A program made the translations under genes and the position numbers. This document shows, piece by piece, positions 1 through 8,427 of a stretch of DNA of 64,000 nucleotides (its first letter is position 1; every line of letters starts with the position of its first letter). Origin of the DNA: Mangrovibacterium sp041596335 (GTDB taxonomy: Bacteria > Bacteroidota > Bacteroidia > Bacteroidales > Prolixibacteraceae); NCBI RefSeq assembly GCF_041596335.1, contig NZ_JBFHIT010000009.1:37209-101208 (forward strand), given 5' to 3'. Under the pieces are notes generated by a model that was not told the DNA's origin, ran no database searches, and worked only from the letters and a program-made list of their open reading frames with translations.

Positions 1-631
1 TATCATCAACTTCAACCTGATTTAAATCGGTCACGTTTCGTTGGAAGTCTGACAGCAAATAAATGTTTTTGTCGAGCTTTGGGTGATTAGATTCAAGCTG
101 TTTAGTTAGAATTGCGACAACCTTGCTCAACGGCATGTTGGCAGCAGAGCTTTTAATTTTTCCAATTTCGCTGATGAGTTCCTCTTTTGTGAGGCTGAGC
201 CGTTGTTGCGATGTCGCATCATTGGTTAAAAGCATAAAATGTGTGCCGGGCAGAAAGCTATTAGCCAGTTCAATTGATTTTATTTTAGCCTCTTCCAATA
301 GCGTTCCGTTCCCCGAAATTCCATTCATCGAAAACGAATTGTCGATGTAGATGCCGATTGAATTTTCGGAATTAGGTGCACTGGAGCTCCCCAGTGGAAT
401 ATAAGGCTGAGCAAATGCCAGTACAATAAAGGCGACAATAAGAATACGGCAAGCCAAAATCACCAGTTGTTTCAGATTCTGCTTCTTTTTCGATTCGTCG
501 TAAAGTATTTTTAAAAAGTCAACCTGACTGAAATAAACCGTCTTATAGCGTTTGAATTGCAGAATGTGAATCAGTATTGGTAGGCACACCAGACTAAGCG
601 CAAAAAGAAAATTAGGGTCGGCAAATTTCAT
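1..631 (-). CDS. BatA/vWA-type membrane protein, N-terminal part (cut by window edge)
   Basis: The minus strand is open from an ATG at 631 to the window edge, giving 210 residues with no stop. The N terminus has the aerotolerance-regulator signature: MKFADPNFLFAL, then IPILIH-like PILIHILQFKR, a soluble stretch and a second membrane segment (ILIVALFVLAFAQP). A von Willebrand A-like segment follows, with IYIDNSFSMNG matching the DxSxS metal-site pattern. Members sit in the inner membrane with the vWA domain exposed and are common in Bacteroidota near bat or MoxR genes, which are not visible here. The biochemical role is unknown. The family call is firm; the C-terminal half lies outside the window. 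Confidence 0.8.
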   Translation of the reverse strand, partial: MKFADPNFLFALSLVCLPILIHILQFKRYKTVYFSQVDFLKILYDESKKKQNLKQLVILACRILIVAFIVLAFAQPYIPLGSSSAPNSENSIGIYIDNSFSMNGISGNGTLLEEAKIKSIELANSFLPGTHFMLLTNDATSQQRLSLTKEELISEIGKIKSSAANMPLSKVVAILTKQLESNHPKLDKNIYLLSDFQRNVTDLNQVEVDD

Positions 632-955
632 TACTATGGTTTTGGAATTCTAAATTGGGCTAGATCACCCTATATTTTTTAGTAGAAAATCAACCGCATA
701 ATTATTGAAAATTTTCGATGATCTTCGATTATAGAATGCAATAATATCCAAAAATAAGCGAATACCGGGTAATTTGCCGGCAATTTCATGGATTGATTCA
801 TGAATTTGCATGTACTTGTGTTTGTTTAGTATTTTTATGGAATTATAAAACAAAAACAGCACGAGATATGTTAATTCTTTAGTTTGTTTTCTATTTTGCA
901 GAGAAATGCATGATAACTGGTTTTTGACAAAAAGCACTGATAAAAGACACGGAAT
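632..955. other. Intergenic stretch, no gene recognised
   Basis: This AT-rich gap separates two divergent genes, the BatA-type gene on minus and the CarH-like regulator on plus, so it must hold both promoters. I see no clean TAnnTTTG element. A minus-strand open frame crosses it and runs into the regulator gene, but its composition looks like chance. A GGGTAATTTGCCGG segment near 767-780 is a small imperfect palindrome of unknown meaning. Confidence 0.4.
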
Positions 956-1840
956 ATGAATTACTATACGATTAAAGATCTTGAAACACTTTCCGGCATT
1001 AAGGCACATACCATCAGGATTTGGGAAAAACGCTATGGTTTGCTGGTTCCTGAACGAACGACTACGAACATTCGATTTTATACCGATGATGAATTGAAGC
1101 ACATGCTAAACGTTGCTGCACTAGTGAAGCGTGGCCATAAAATATCTAAAGTTTCAGCTTACAGCAACGACCAAATTCATGAAGAGGTGCTGAAACTGAA
1201 TATAAAGTCGAGTTCAATGGATGATTATTTAGATCAGCTAGTTATCCATATTGTTGATTTTGATACTCTTAAATTTGAATCCTTGCTGGACGAACTTCAA
1301 ACGCGATTTGGTTTTGAAAAATTTATTGTAGAGCTTGTTTTTCCCTTGTTCCATAAAATTGGTGTTTATTGGCAAATCGGAAGCATGTTTCCTGCCCAGG
1401 AGCATCTGATTTCAAACTTGATTCGCAAACGGTTAATAATTGAAAGCTCGAAATTTAAACCAGCAGCAAATCCACAAACGGCTTTGTTTTTCCTTCCCGA
1501 GGGTGAATTGCATGAGTTGGGTTTGTTGTTTGTCCAATATTTGGTTGTTAAACATCATTTTAAACCAATTTATCTGGGGCAGAATGTGCCTTTTGAAGAC
1601 TTGAAAAATATGGCGGGTAACACGAGTTTTGATCTTGTCGTGACCTCTTTTGTAAATGTCAAAGAGAAAGCTGAAATGGAAGAATATTTGAATGAATTGA
1701 GTGCTGTTTTTAATTCAAGTCGGATATTGATTAGTGGACAACAAGTTCGAATTCAGCAGCCTGAATTGCCTGCGAATGTCCATTTCATAAGCCATTCGCA
1801 GGACGTGGGAGACCTAATTGCTCAAATAAAAAGGCGCTAG
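956..1840 (+). CDS. MerR-family regulator with cobalamin-binding domain (CarH/LitR-like photoreceptor)
   Basis: The 294-residue protein begins with a MerR winged helix (TIKDLETLSGIKAHTIRIWEKRYGL, quoted in part; residues 4-70). It continues with a helical cap and a Rossmann-type B12-binding domain. Two diagnostic motifs are visible: W139, nine residues, then E149-H150, the Wx9EH motif of AdoCbl photoreceptors, and E184-L-H186-E-L-G189, the E/DxHxxG motif whose His ligates cobalt. By family knowledge such proteins repress DNA in the dark as AdoCbl tetramers and release it in light, usually for carotenoid or photoprotection genes. No carotenoid gene is adjacent, but a photolyase gene lies at 17.6 kb. 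The target is unknown. Confidence 0.85.
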   Translation: MNYYTIKDLETLSGIKAHTIRIWEKRYGLLVPERTTTNIRFYTDDELKHMLNVAALVKRGHKISKVSAYSNDQIHEEVLKLNIKSSSMDDYLDQLVIHIVDFDTLKFESLLDELQTRFGFEKFIVELVFPLFHKIGVYWQIGSMFPAQEHLISNLIRKRLIIESSKFKPAANPQTALFFLPEGELHELGLLFVQYLVVKHHFKPIYLGQNVPFEDLKNMAGNTSFDLVVTSFVNVKEKAEMEEYLNELSAVFNSSRILISGQQVRIQQPELPANVHFISHSQDVGDLIAQIKRR

Positions 1841-1877
1841 CCAGTGCGGAATTAAACGCTGGGGCGCGAAATGAAAT

Positions 1878-2276
1878 TCAGGGTAGTTTAGTCCCTTTTG
1901 CACCCCACCAATAAAAAGCCTGCATTTTTAGGCGGTTGGTTTTTACAGCCGGGTCTTCAGCCTCCATTTTTATCGCTTCCTCCAGACTGTCGACATCAAA
2001 AATCAGCAGTCCGCGAAATTCACCGCCGTTTTCAAACGGGCCAGCCATTACCAGCTTACCCGATTCAGCCATCTTATTAAGATGAGCTAGATGCAGTTCT
2101 TGCATTTTTGCTGCCTCCAGCGAATCTTTACTGCGTTCGGTACCGCTCAAAAGGTGCATAAAAACATACCGCTTCATAATGTACGTTGTGTCACCTTCTG
2201 TCATTGCAAATTCGCGTTGTGCGATCGTCGTTAAACTTATCCATAGCAATGCGAACGTTAAAATAGTCTTGATCAT
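1878..2276 (-). CDS. Secreted YCII-related (YciI-like) protein
   Basis: The 132-residue product has an N-terminal signal peptide (hydrophobic run TILTFALLWISLTTIA). A YciI-type ferredoxin-like fold follows, recognisable from the LxHLNKMAESGKLVMAGPF region, the GLLIFDVDSLEEAIKM helix and a C-terminal PAVK segment. YciI-like domains are small dimeric alpha/beta folds of uncertain function, and most are cytoplasmic, so the signal peptide is notable. It lies 18 bp after msrA on the same strand and could be co-transcribed with it. The function is unknown. Confidence 0.7.
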   Translation of the reverse strand: MIKTILTFALLWISLTTIAQREFAMTEGDTTYIMKRYVFMHLLSGTERSKDSLEAAKMQELHLAHLNKMAESGKLVMAGPFENGGEFRGLLIFDVDSLEEAIKMEAEDPAVKTNRLKMQAFYWWGAKGTKLP

Positions 2277-2294
2277 GTTGCTGATTTTTATGAA

Positions 2295-2861
2295 TTACTT
2301 TACGCTACTCTTCAACCGGTCTTTAAAAACATCTCGGAATTTTTCCAGTTTGGGAATGATCACAAATTGGCAATAACCTTGCGACGGATTATTCTGAAGG
2401 TAGTCCTGATGATATTCTTCAGCCGGGAAAAAATTAGTCCAGGGAGATACTTCGGTAACCACTTTCGTACCAAAAATTTGACCGGAGTTTAACTGCGTAA
2501 TCACGGCCTCTGCTATTTGTTTCTGACGGTCGTTGTGATAAAATATTACCGATCGGTATTGGGTTCCGGTGTCTCCACCTTGTCGGTTTAAGGTAGTAGG
2601 GTCGTGGGTCGCGAAAAAGACTTCGAGTATTTCAACGAAACTTAAAACTTCAGGATTGAATTCGATTTCAACAGCTTCGGCATGTCCGGTTCGGCCACTA
2701 CAAACTTCTCGGTACGACGGATTTATGATTTCGCCTCCAGAGTATCCTGATGTAACTGAAATGACACCTTTTAGCTCTTTATAAATTGCTTCGGTGCACC
2801 AAAAGCAGCCACCACCTAGTGTCGCAATTTCTGTTGTAATCGTTTTCTCGTTTGTCATCAT
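2295..2861 (-). CDS. msrA: Peptide-methionine (S)-S-oxide reductase
   Basis: The 188-residue protein has the MsrA active site GGCFWC, with catalytic Cys19. Family blocks follow: SGYSGG, a Y-x-x-V-C-S-G-x-T-G-H-A-E segment, TQYRSVIFYHN and the C-terminal EEYHQDYLQNNP. It reduces methionine-S-sulfoxide in proteins and free methionine in the cytoplasm, using thioredoxin. The length is normal for the family. No MsrB domain is fused. The start ATG at 2861 is followed by a second ATG; either is possible. Confidence 0.96.
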   Translation of the reverse strand: MMTNEKTITTEIATLGGGCFWCTEAIYKELKGVISVTSGYSGGEIINPSYREVCSGRTGHAEAVEIEFNPEVLSFVEILEVFFATHDPTTLNRQGGDTGTQYRSVIFYHNDRQKQIAEAVITQLNSGQIFGTKVVTEVSPWTNFFPAEEYHQDYLQNNPSQGYCQFVIIPKLEKFRDVFKDRLKSSVK

Positions 2862-3261
2862 ATAAAAGTTTAGAAAGATGATCGTCAGTAGTTATTTCAT
2901 TCTTTCGTGTTCTTATTTCAGGTCGATTCCGAATCGTCTGGCAAATTCGAATTGTCGCGTCATGTGAACAAGAACAAGCAGGTTGATTGAAAAGTCGGAG
3001 CATTATGCGCCGACATAAAAGGGTATTTTAAAATACCTTTTTAGCTGATCAATGTTGTGCTCCTATCGATTGAGTAGACAAAACAACAAAGAACAGTTGT
3101 CGGTTCGAGCTAACCCGCTTGTATTTCACCAAATTACGATGCAAAGAAATGTGTCAAAAGTCAACAAGCTTGTGTCCGTAATAGGATCGATTTCTTGCCA
3201 CAGAGGCTGAATTTAACACAGATCGGCTGATCAGAATAAACAAAGGAATCTGAATTTAGTT
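2862..3261. other. 400-bp intergenic region
   Basis: The region lies between two minus-strand genes. It must hold the msrA promoter on the minus strand. The one clear structure is a perfect palindrome, GGTATTTTAAAATACC, at 3022-3037, flanked by A-rich and T-rich runs. It could act as a terminator for the DedA-like gene upstream or in either direction. The rest shows no convincing gene. Confidence 0.4.
3018..3042. terminator. Possible bidirectional terminator hairpin
   Basis: The inverted repeat centred at 3029/3030 has AAAGGTATTTT-type arms with T-runs on both strands. It lies about 220 bp downstream of the minus-strand VTT-domain gene. The stem is AT-rich, so termination strength is doubtful, and it could instead be a protein-binding palindrome. 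Confidence 0.35.
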
Positions 3262-3870
3262 TTAAAACTGGTGACTTTGAAAAATGATGAAGCCATAAAT
3301 TAAGAAGCGAAGAATCCGGAAAAGAGCAAAATAGGTGAACCGTTTCAATGGGTACTCGGTTGTGCCAACCAGCATACTAATAAGCGCCCAGGGTAACGGA
3401 GTAAGTGCCGCAGCTACAATTAGCGCCGAACCAAATTTTCGAAAAAGCGGCCAATACTTGCTGAAGAACTTCCGGCTCATGTATCGAAAAAAGATCATTC
3501 GTTGTAAATACCGACCTATCAGGAAGGAGACATAACCGGCAGTATAGGATACTCCGGCAAAAAAGGACAGATTTAACAGGTAGTGAATAAAATCACCTTT
3601 GTTAAACGCCCATAACATGAAAAATTCAGGCGGGAAAAGCCCGAAAATAAACTCTGATCCAATGTAAATGAGGTAAATTAATGTGGCATTATCGTAGAAT
3701 TTCCTGAGCCAAACCTGTTGGTTCTCAGTCACGATGAATTCCTTGAAAAGGTAATAAGCCGCAGCAATTATGGCTGCATAAATTAAGGTGCGGCCCATAT
3801 TCTGTAGTAAAAATCCAATTTTACTTTGGTTGGTCGAAGGTTGATTTTCTGTATTCATTTTCTTTGTCAT
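3262..3870 (-). CDS. DedA/VTT-domain (SNARE-associated) membrane protein
   Basis: The hydrophobic protein of about 200 residues has several membrane helices. It also carries a VTT-type core: FGLFPPEFFMLWAF, a G-x-x-x-S-Y-T-A-G-Y-x-x-F-L-I-G-R-Y segment, and FRKFGSALIVAAALTPLPWALIS, the last resembling the re-entrant F/Y-G-x-x-x-(I/V)-x-x-x-R-F/x-P element. DedA-family proteins are linked to undecaprenyl-phosphate or phospholipid scrambling. I prefer the ATG at 3870 over the longer open frame to 3924, because the longer start would overlap the upstream flavoprotein gene by 44 bp. The substrate is unknown. Confidence 0.7.
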   Translation of the reverse strand: MTKKMNTENQPSTNQSKIGFLLQNMGRTLIYAAIIAAAYYLFKEFIVTENQQVWLRKFYDNATLIYLIYIGSEFIFGLFPPEFFMLWAFNKGDFIHYLLNLSFFAGVSYTAGYVSFLIGRYLQRMIFFRYMSRKFFSKYWPLFRKFGSALIVAAALTPLPWALISMLVGTTEYPLKRFTYFALFRILRFLIYGFIIFQSHQF

Positions 3871-3880
3871 CTGTAAACTA

Positions 3881-4456
3881 TCATCCTGCAATTCGTTCGA
3901 GCAACCAAGCGATGTTTTCGCCAAGTGTTTTTATGGTCTGAATGCCTTCGTCGTCTTTTAACACGTCCCCTTCGGCTTTGCCAAACGCGAAATTCCAATA
4001 CGATGAGCCAGGGACAATCATTTGACTTATCAGGAAAAAATTGTTAATCGTTTCAAAGGTATGTAGTTGCCCGCCTCTTCGAACTGAAATAACGGCAGCT
4101 CCTATTTTACGCTTCAAAAGGTGTCCATTTCCCCGCGTAACATAGCCTGCAACATCAATTAAAGCCTTTATTTCGGTTGTCACATCTGCAAAATAAACCG
4201 GCGACCCGATAATAATAGCATCAGCAGCAAGCATTTTGGCGATGCATTCGTTAATAGCAACGTTTTTAATATGGCATTGTTTGTTTTTAATCTCCCGACA
4301 TTTGCCACAGGCGGTACAGCCGTGCACCTGCTTTCCACCCAGCTGAAATATTTCAGTCTGGTATCCGGCATTTTTTAAAGGCTCCAGCGCTGTGTCAAGC
4401 AAGATGCGGGTATTGCCATTTTTTCGCGGGCTTCCGTTAATTCCCAATACTTTCAT
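3881..4456 (-). CDS. Flavodoxin-fold iron-sulfur flavoprotein / NADPH-dependent FMN reductase
   Basis: The 191-residue protein starts with the FMN-phosphate loop GINGSPRKNGNT, and a GSPVYFADVT segment contacts the flavin. Cysteines 47, 50, 53 and 61 form CX2CX2CX7C, the compact [4Fe-4S] motif of the Isf family. Such proteins are homo-oligomeric cytoplasmic electron carriers or reductases, often linked to oxygen or quinone detoxification. It is followed 10 bp later by the VTT-domain gene, so they are probably co-transcribed. The electron acceptor cannot be told from sequence. Confidence 0.85.
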   Translation of the reverse strand: MKVLGINGSPRKNGNTRILLDTALEPLKNAGYQTEIFQLGGKQVHGCTACGKCREIKNKQCHIKNVAINECIAKMLAADAIIIGSPVYFADVTTEIKALIDVAGYVTRGNGHLLKRKIGAAVISVRRGGQLHTFETINNFFLISQMIVPGSSYWNFAFGKAEGDVLKDDEGIQTIKTLGENIAWLLERIAG

Positions 4457-4469
4457 GTCGAATTAAAAT

Positions 4470-5126
4470 TTAGTTGCTGAAAACATATGAAACAATGTTT
4501 GCTCCCATTTTTAGAGCCTTTTCCCGTACGACTGGACTGTCGCCATGAACTGCAGGATCTTCCCAGCCATCGCTGATATCTGATTCGTAGGTGTACAAAC
4601 ACACCAGCCGGTTTTCAATAAAAAGGCCAAAAGCTTGAGGTCGTTTCCCGTCGTGTTCGTGTATTTTGGGGAGTCCATTCGGAAACTCGAATTTCTGATG
4701 GAAAATTGGATGGTCGGTTGGAAGTTCAACAAAATCCTGATCGGCAAAAATCTTTCTCATTTCGCGACGAATGAAGGCATCGAGGCCATAATTGTCGTCG
4801 ATGTATAAGAAGCCACCTGCTTCGAAATATAATTTCAGGTTTCTGCATTCTTCCGGAGAGAATACAATATTTCCGTGGCCGGTAAGGTGTAAAATAGGGT
4901 AGTTGAAAATTTCGGTGCTTCCGGGTTCTACAGTTCCTGGATCAGCGGAGAAATTCGTATTTAATTCCCGGTTACAAAAGCTCATTAAATTTGGTAAAGC
5001 GGTTGGGTCGGCATACCAATCGCCACCTCCCCGGTACTTCACAAGACCGATTTTTAGATCGGAAGGCTGAGCCCACCCCGGTTGGTTAGCCAAAATTAAA
5101 AATGAGATAATGAGCAAGATTTTCAT
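4470..5126 (-). CDS. DUF4159 domain protein, secreted
   Basis: The 218-residue protein has a signal peptide (MKILLIISFLILANQPGWAQ, cleavage near residue 19) followed by a DUF4159 domain. Recognisable features are the KYRGGGDWYADPTALPNL start, the YPILHLTGHGN block and GGFLYIDDNYGLD, giving a glutamine-amidotransferase-like Rossmann fold. Family members are common in Bacteroidota and Planctomycetota next to MoxR/BatA-type genes; a BatA-like gene is about 4 kb away here. No catalytic role is established. It is 13 bp upstream of the flavoprotein gene on the same strand. Confidence 0.8.
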   Translation of the reverse strand: MKILLIISFLILANQPGWAQPSDLKIGLVKYRGGGDWYADPTALPNLMSFCNRELNTNFSADPGTVEPGSTEIFNYPILHLTGHGNIVFSPEECRNLKLYFEAGGFLYIDDNYGLDAFIRREMRKIFADQDFVELPTDHPIFHQKFEFPNGLPKIHEHDGKRPQAFGLFIENRLVCLYTYESDISDGWEDPAVHGDSPVVREKALKMGANIVSYVFSN

Positions 5127-5235
5127 AATTCAATTGCTAGGATTCAAAGATAGTAAGAATGAAATAGTTTTGAAGATTTTTATGAATTTGACAGGTAATA
5201 TAGCAAACAGAAAAACTTATTGAGGAGAATGCTGT

Positions 5236-5243
5236 TATTTTTG
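5236..5243 (+). promoter_or_regulatory. Bacteroidota -7 element upstream of the transsulfuration gene
   Basis: TATTTTTG matches the Bacteroidota -7 consensus TAnnTTTG and lies 72 bp before the ATG at 5316. No good -33 TTG is found at 19-21 bp upstream, so this rests on the -7 box alone. Confidence 0.45.
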
Positions 5244-5315
5244 CCAATGAATACCCGTGGCAGCATTCGTTTGTTCGAAGTGAATCGAATTCGTTGTCAT
5301 TAAAAATTTAGATTG

Positions 5316-6551
5316 ATGGAAAGAAGTTTTACCACCCGTTCGCTAAATATTCCTTTTCCTAAAGACGATCCGCATCGATCGCTGGATATGCCTGTTTATG
5401 AGTCTGTTGCTTTCGAGTTTGCAACATCGGAAGATATTGCCGCAAACTTTAGAGGTGAACTGCCCGCGCATGTATACTCGCGCACCAGCAACCCAACAGT
5501 GGAGTATTTCGAGCGAAAGATGAAAAGCCTCACAATGGCGCATCAGGTATTGGCTTTGGCATCTGGTATGGCAGCAATAACGAATACTATTTTGTCGCTT
5601 TGTAAGGCTGGCGATAACATTATTTCCGGTAATCACTTGTTCGGTCACAGTTATGCTCTGTTTAAACAGAGTTTGTCGAATTACGGATTGGAAACCCGAT
5701 TTGTGGATACAACCAAGCCGGCAGAAGTTGAACGGCTGATTGATGAAAATACCCGTTTAATTTATTTTGAAACCGTCACAAATCCTCAGTTAGAAATCGC
5801 CGATATTCGGGCTCTGTCCGAATTAGCCAACAAATATAATCTGGTATTGGTTGCGGATAGTACACTCACTCCGCCGGTTGTTTTTAACTCAAAATCATTG
5901 GGGGTTCATGTCGAAGTGATGTCTACCACCAAGTACATTTCAGGCGGTGCAACTTCGTTTGGCGGAGTGATTCTGGATAACGGTATATTTGAATGGGCAA
6001 AAAACCCAAACACGAAAACATTTAGCGAGAAATTTGGGAAAGACGCTTTCATTGCCCGCTTGCGAAAAAATTATTACCGAAATACCGGTGCAGCAATGAC
6101 AGCCCATACTGCTCACTACCAAATACTGGGACTGGATATTCTCGAACTACGTTTAGAGCGAAGCTATGGTAGTTGTTTGTCCTTGTGCGAGTTCCTTTTC
6201 AATAACCAGAAAGTAAAAAAAGTAACCTATCCCGGATTGAAATTCTCTGCAGATTATGGCTTGGCTATGAGTCAGTTCAATGGCAAACCGGGAACTATTT
6301 TAACCTTCGATTTGGAATCGCAAGCTGCCTGTTTCTCTTTTATGAATCGATTGCAGATTATTCGCAGAGCAACCAACCTGAATGATAATAAGTCGCTGAT
6401 TATTCACCCATTTTCAACGATTTACGCAGAATTCACGGAGTCCGACAGGCAGGAAATGTGCATTCGCGATACCATGATGCGATTGTCGGTTGGGATTGAG
6501 GCACCGGCAGATCTAATTTCGGATATTGACCAGGCCTTGGCTGCTATTTAA
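5316..6551 (+). CDS. PLP-dependent trans-sulfuration enzyme (O-acetylhomoserine sulfhydrylase / methionine gamma-lyase type)
   Basis: The 411-residue protein is a full-length Cys/Met-metabolism PLP enzyme. It shows YSRTSNPT near the N terminus, ALASGMAAI phosphate-binding glycine, TVTNPQLEIADI, the cofactor aspartate in VADSTLTPP, and STTKYISGG with Schiff-base lysine K206. The C-terminal MMRLSVGIE is the family signature. It may make homocysteine from O-acetylhomoserine and sulfide, or cleave methionine or cystathionine. Sequence alone does not separate these. The ATG at 5316 is preferred over the TTG three bases before. Its stop is 5 bp from the convergent rsmE stop. Confidence 0.85.
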   Translation: MERSFTTRSLNIPFPKDDPHRSLDMPVYESVAFEFATSEDIAANFRGELPAHVYSRTSNPTVEYFERKMKSLTMAHQVLALASGMAAITNTILSLCKAGDNIISGNHLFGHSYALFKQSLSNYGLETRFVDTTKPAEVERLIDENTRLIYFETVTNPQLEIADIRALSELANKYNLVLVADSTLTPPVVFNSKSLGVHVEVMSTTKYISGGATSFGGVILDNGIFEWAKNPNTKTFSEKFGKDAFIARLRKNYYRNTGAAMTAHTAHYQILGLDILELRLERSYGSCLSLCEFLFNNQKVKKVTYPGLKFSADYGLAMSQFNGKPGTILTFDLESQAACFSFMNRLQIIRRATNLNDNKSLIIHPFSTIYAEFTESDRQEMCIRDTMMRLSVGIEAPADLISDIDQALAAI

Positions 6552-6556
6552 TGAAA

Positions 6557-7261
6557 TCAGTCTTCGAGCAATAAGTTGCAGGTATGACAGGCTGCCAGTG
6601 CTGCGGTTTCGGTGCGCAGGCGACTGCTTCCCAAACTCACAGGGATGAAATTGTTTTGCAATGCTGTTGTAAGCTCTTGTTCCGAAAAATCACCTTCCGG
6701 GCCGATTAGGATTAAATTCGATAAACTACCCGGAATTTCATTTTTCAACTGTCGTTTGTCCAACTCGTGGCAATGGGCAATAAACTTTTTGCCCCGAAAT
6801 TCGCTTTGCAACAATTCATTCAACGGAGTTAGCGGGTTTAGCCGGGGCAAATAGGCTTTCAATGACTGCTTCATGGCTGAAACGATTACTTTTTCGAGAC
6901 GATCGTCTTTAATAACTTTTCGTTCCGAATGTTCACAGAGCACGGGAGTGATTTCGTCAATCCCAATTTCGGTCGCTTTCTCTAAAAACCACTCCAGCCG
7001 ATCAATATTTTTGGTTGGAGCAACTGCTATATGGAGGTATGAATTTCGTTTGCCAAATTCCCGTTCCTGTGCTTGAACAACTATTTGGCAGCGCTTCGGA
7101 TTGGCATCCGTTATTTGTGCTGTGTAAAGCGAACCTTTACCATCGATTAGCTGGATTGAATCACCGGGATTCAGTCGGAGGACCCGAATCGCGTGTTTTG
7201 ACTCAATTTCATTTAACGTATATGATTTGCCTTGAATATCGGGTGTGTAGAAAAGCTGCAT
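6557..7261 (-). CDS. rsmE: 16S rRNA m3U1498 methyltransferase
   Basis: The 234-residue protein has an N-terminal PUA-like domain (HAIRVLRLNPGDSIQLIDG) and a C-terminal SPOUT domain. The trefoil-knot SAM site is visible as LILIGPEGDFSEQEL and SLGSSRLRTETAAL. It methylates U1498 of 16S rRNA in the assembled 30S subunit. The length is typical. It lies 21 bp downstream of sixA on the same strand. Confidence 0.95.
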   Translation of the reverse strand: MQLFYTPDIQGKSYTLNEIESKHAIRVLRLNPGDSIQLIDGKGSLYTAQITDANPKRCQIVVQAQEREFGKRNSYLHIAVAPTKNIDRLEWFLEKATEIGIDEITPVLCEHSERKVIKDDRLEKVIVSAMKQSLKAYLPRLNPLTPLNELLQSEFRGKKFIAHCHELDKRQLKNEIPGSLSNLILIGPEGDFSEQELTTALQNNFIPVSLGSSRLRTETAALAACHTCNLLLED

Positions 7262-7282
7262 GTTGATCGACGTATTTATGAA

Positions 7283-7777
7283 TTAGCGATAGGTGCGTGG
7301 TTTTAGGTGATGAACCAGATCACCCTCTCTGGAAGCAATCGCGCTCCAATGCTCGACATTAAAATCGATTACGGCGGTTGAGCATGTTGGAGTATCGCTG
7401 TTGAAAAAGCGAACCAGATTATTGATCAAATAATGAATGGTCGGGTTATGTCCAAAAACAAAAACAGTTTCAACCTTGTCTTTCAATGTCTGAAGTATGT
7501 CAATAAAATCCTGTGTGGTCATTCCATCATACAGGTCTTCTTCCTTCTGTATTTTATCTTTATCGTATTGGAACGTATTCGCGTAGATTTTGGCCGTGCT
7601 AAAAGCCCGCTTTGCCGGACTGGAAATAATTAACCCTGGAGAAATACCCAGATTTTTCAATTCCAAACTTACTATCTCAGCGTCCTCTCGGCCACTTGGT
7701 CTCAGTTTACGATTAAAATCATCTTCGTAGCCATACGGAATTGCTTTAGCATGCCTAACAATTACTACTCTTTTCAT
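7283..7777 (-). CDS. sixA: SixA-type phosphohistidine phosphatase (histidine phosphatase superfamily)
   Basis: The 164-residue protein has the catalytic RHAKA motif at residues 8-12 (Arg8, His9), a KRAFSTAKI segment after ISSPA, and the second catalytic histidine in VFVFGHNPTIH. These are the hallmarks of the short, single-domain SixA branch, which removes phosphate from histidine phosphotransfer proteins. The real substrate in Bacteroidota is untested. It is probably co-transcribed with rsmE. Confidence 0.85.
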   Translation of the reverse strand: MKRVVIVRHAKAIPYGYEDDFNRKLRPSGREDAEIVSLELKNLGISPGLIISSPAKRAFSTAKIYANTFQYDKDKIQKEEDLYDGMTTQDFIDILQTLKDKVETVFVFGHNPTIHYLINNLVRFFNSDTPTCSTAVIDFNVEHWSAIASREGDLVHHLKPRTYR

Positions 7778-7840
7778 TGGTGCGAATTTTAGAGCTAAAT
7801 TAAACTAATTTTGGGCGATCGAAACAAGGAATAAGTAAAA

Positions 7841-8341
7841 ATGAAAAGAATAGGTTTACTATCAGACACCCATGGCGCAATAAGTTCTAAAACCTTACAC
7901 TTCTTCGAGAATGTTGATGAAATATGGCATGCCGGAGATATTGGAACGGTAGAGCTAGCCGATCAACTGATCGCTTTTAAGCCCATCAAGGCAGTCTATG
8001 GCAATATTGATAATCACATTGTTCGGAAGATGTTCCCCGAAAAACTTCGATTCTTTTGCGAGGAAGTCGATGTGCTGATGACTCACATCGGCGGCTATCC
8101 CGGAAAATATCAGCCAACAGTCAGAAACGAGTTCAACCTAAAATCACCACGACTCTTTATTTGCGGGCATTCGCACATTTTGAAGGTCGTATTCGATCAA
8201 AAATATAACTGCCTACATATCAATCCGGGAGCGGCAGGAAACAAGGGGTTTCACAATGTTTGTACGGCAATCCGTTTTGTAATTGATGGTACGGAAATTA
8301 AGGACCTAGAAGTTCATGAATTTGAAAGAGCTAATTTTTGA
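7841..8341 (+). CDS. YfcE/MJ0936-type metallophosphoesterase
   Basis: The 166-residue protein carries the phosphoesterase motifs LLSDTHG, WHAGDIG, VYGNIDNH, MTHIGGYP and ICGHSHI, in order and evenly spaced. These bind two divalent metals. Family members hydrolyse phosphodiesters; the physiological substrate is unknown. The gene is divergent from sixA. Its stop codon is followed immediately by the tandem repeat that precedes the SatD-like gene. Confidence 0.9.
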   Translation: MKRIGLLSDTHGAISSKTLHFFENVDEIWHAGDIGTVELADQLIAFKPIKAVYGNIDNHIVRKMFPEKLRFFCEEVDVLMTHIGGYPGKYQPTVRNEFNLKSPRLFICGHSHILKVVFDQKYNCLHINPGAAGNKGFHNVCTAIRFVIDGTEIKDLEVHEFERANF

Positions 8342-8427
8342 TATAGATTAAATGATGAAAGATTATTCAATATAGATTAATTGATCTATATTGTTGATAT
8401 ATAGAATTTATTATCTATATTTGAGAG
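8341..8427 (+). repeat. Three tandem degenerate 29-bp repeats with inverted ATATAGAT/ATCTATAT sites
   Basis: Three 29-bp units begin at 8341, 8370 and 8399, each with ATATAGA at its start. Units two and three also carry the inverse ATCTATAT at 8384 and 8413, again 29 bp apart. The pair AATATAGAT (8369-8377) and ATCTATATT (8384-8392) is a perfect inverted repeat. The block spans exactly from one gene's stop to the next gene's start and overlaps the promoter, as expected for an autoregulatory operator. Confidence 0.7.
8394..8423 (+). promoter_or_regulatory. Bacteroidota promoter for the SatD-like gene, apparently leaderless
   Basis: TTG at 8394-8396, a 19-bp spacer and TATATTTG at 8416-8423 match the -33/-7 consensus well. 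The GTG start at 8428 lies only five bases after the -7 box, so transcription would start at or next to the start codon. Confidence 0.65.

Noticed and set aside
665..1102. Minus-strand 145-aa ORF overlapping the CarH-like gene
   Set aside because: It overlaps the start of a well-supported gene on the other strand and has no family features.
2779..3003. 74-aa minus-strand ORF overlapping the msrA start
   Set aside because: It is an out-of-frame extension over msrA with no family features.
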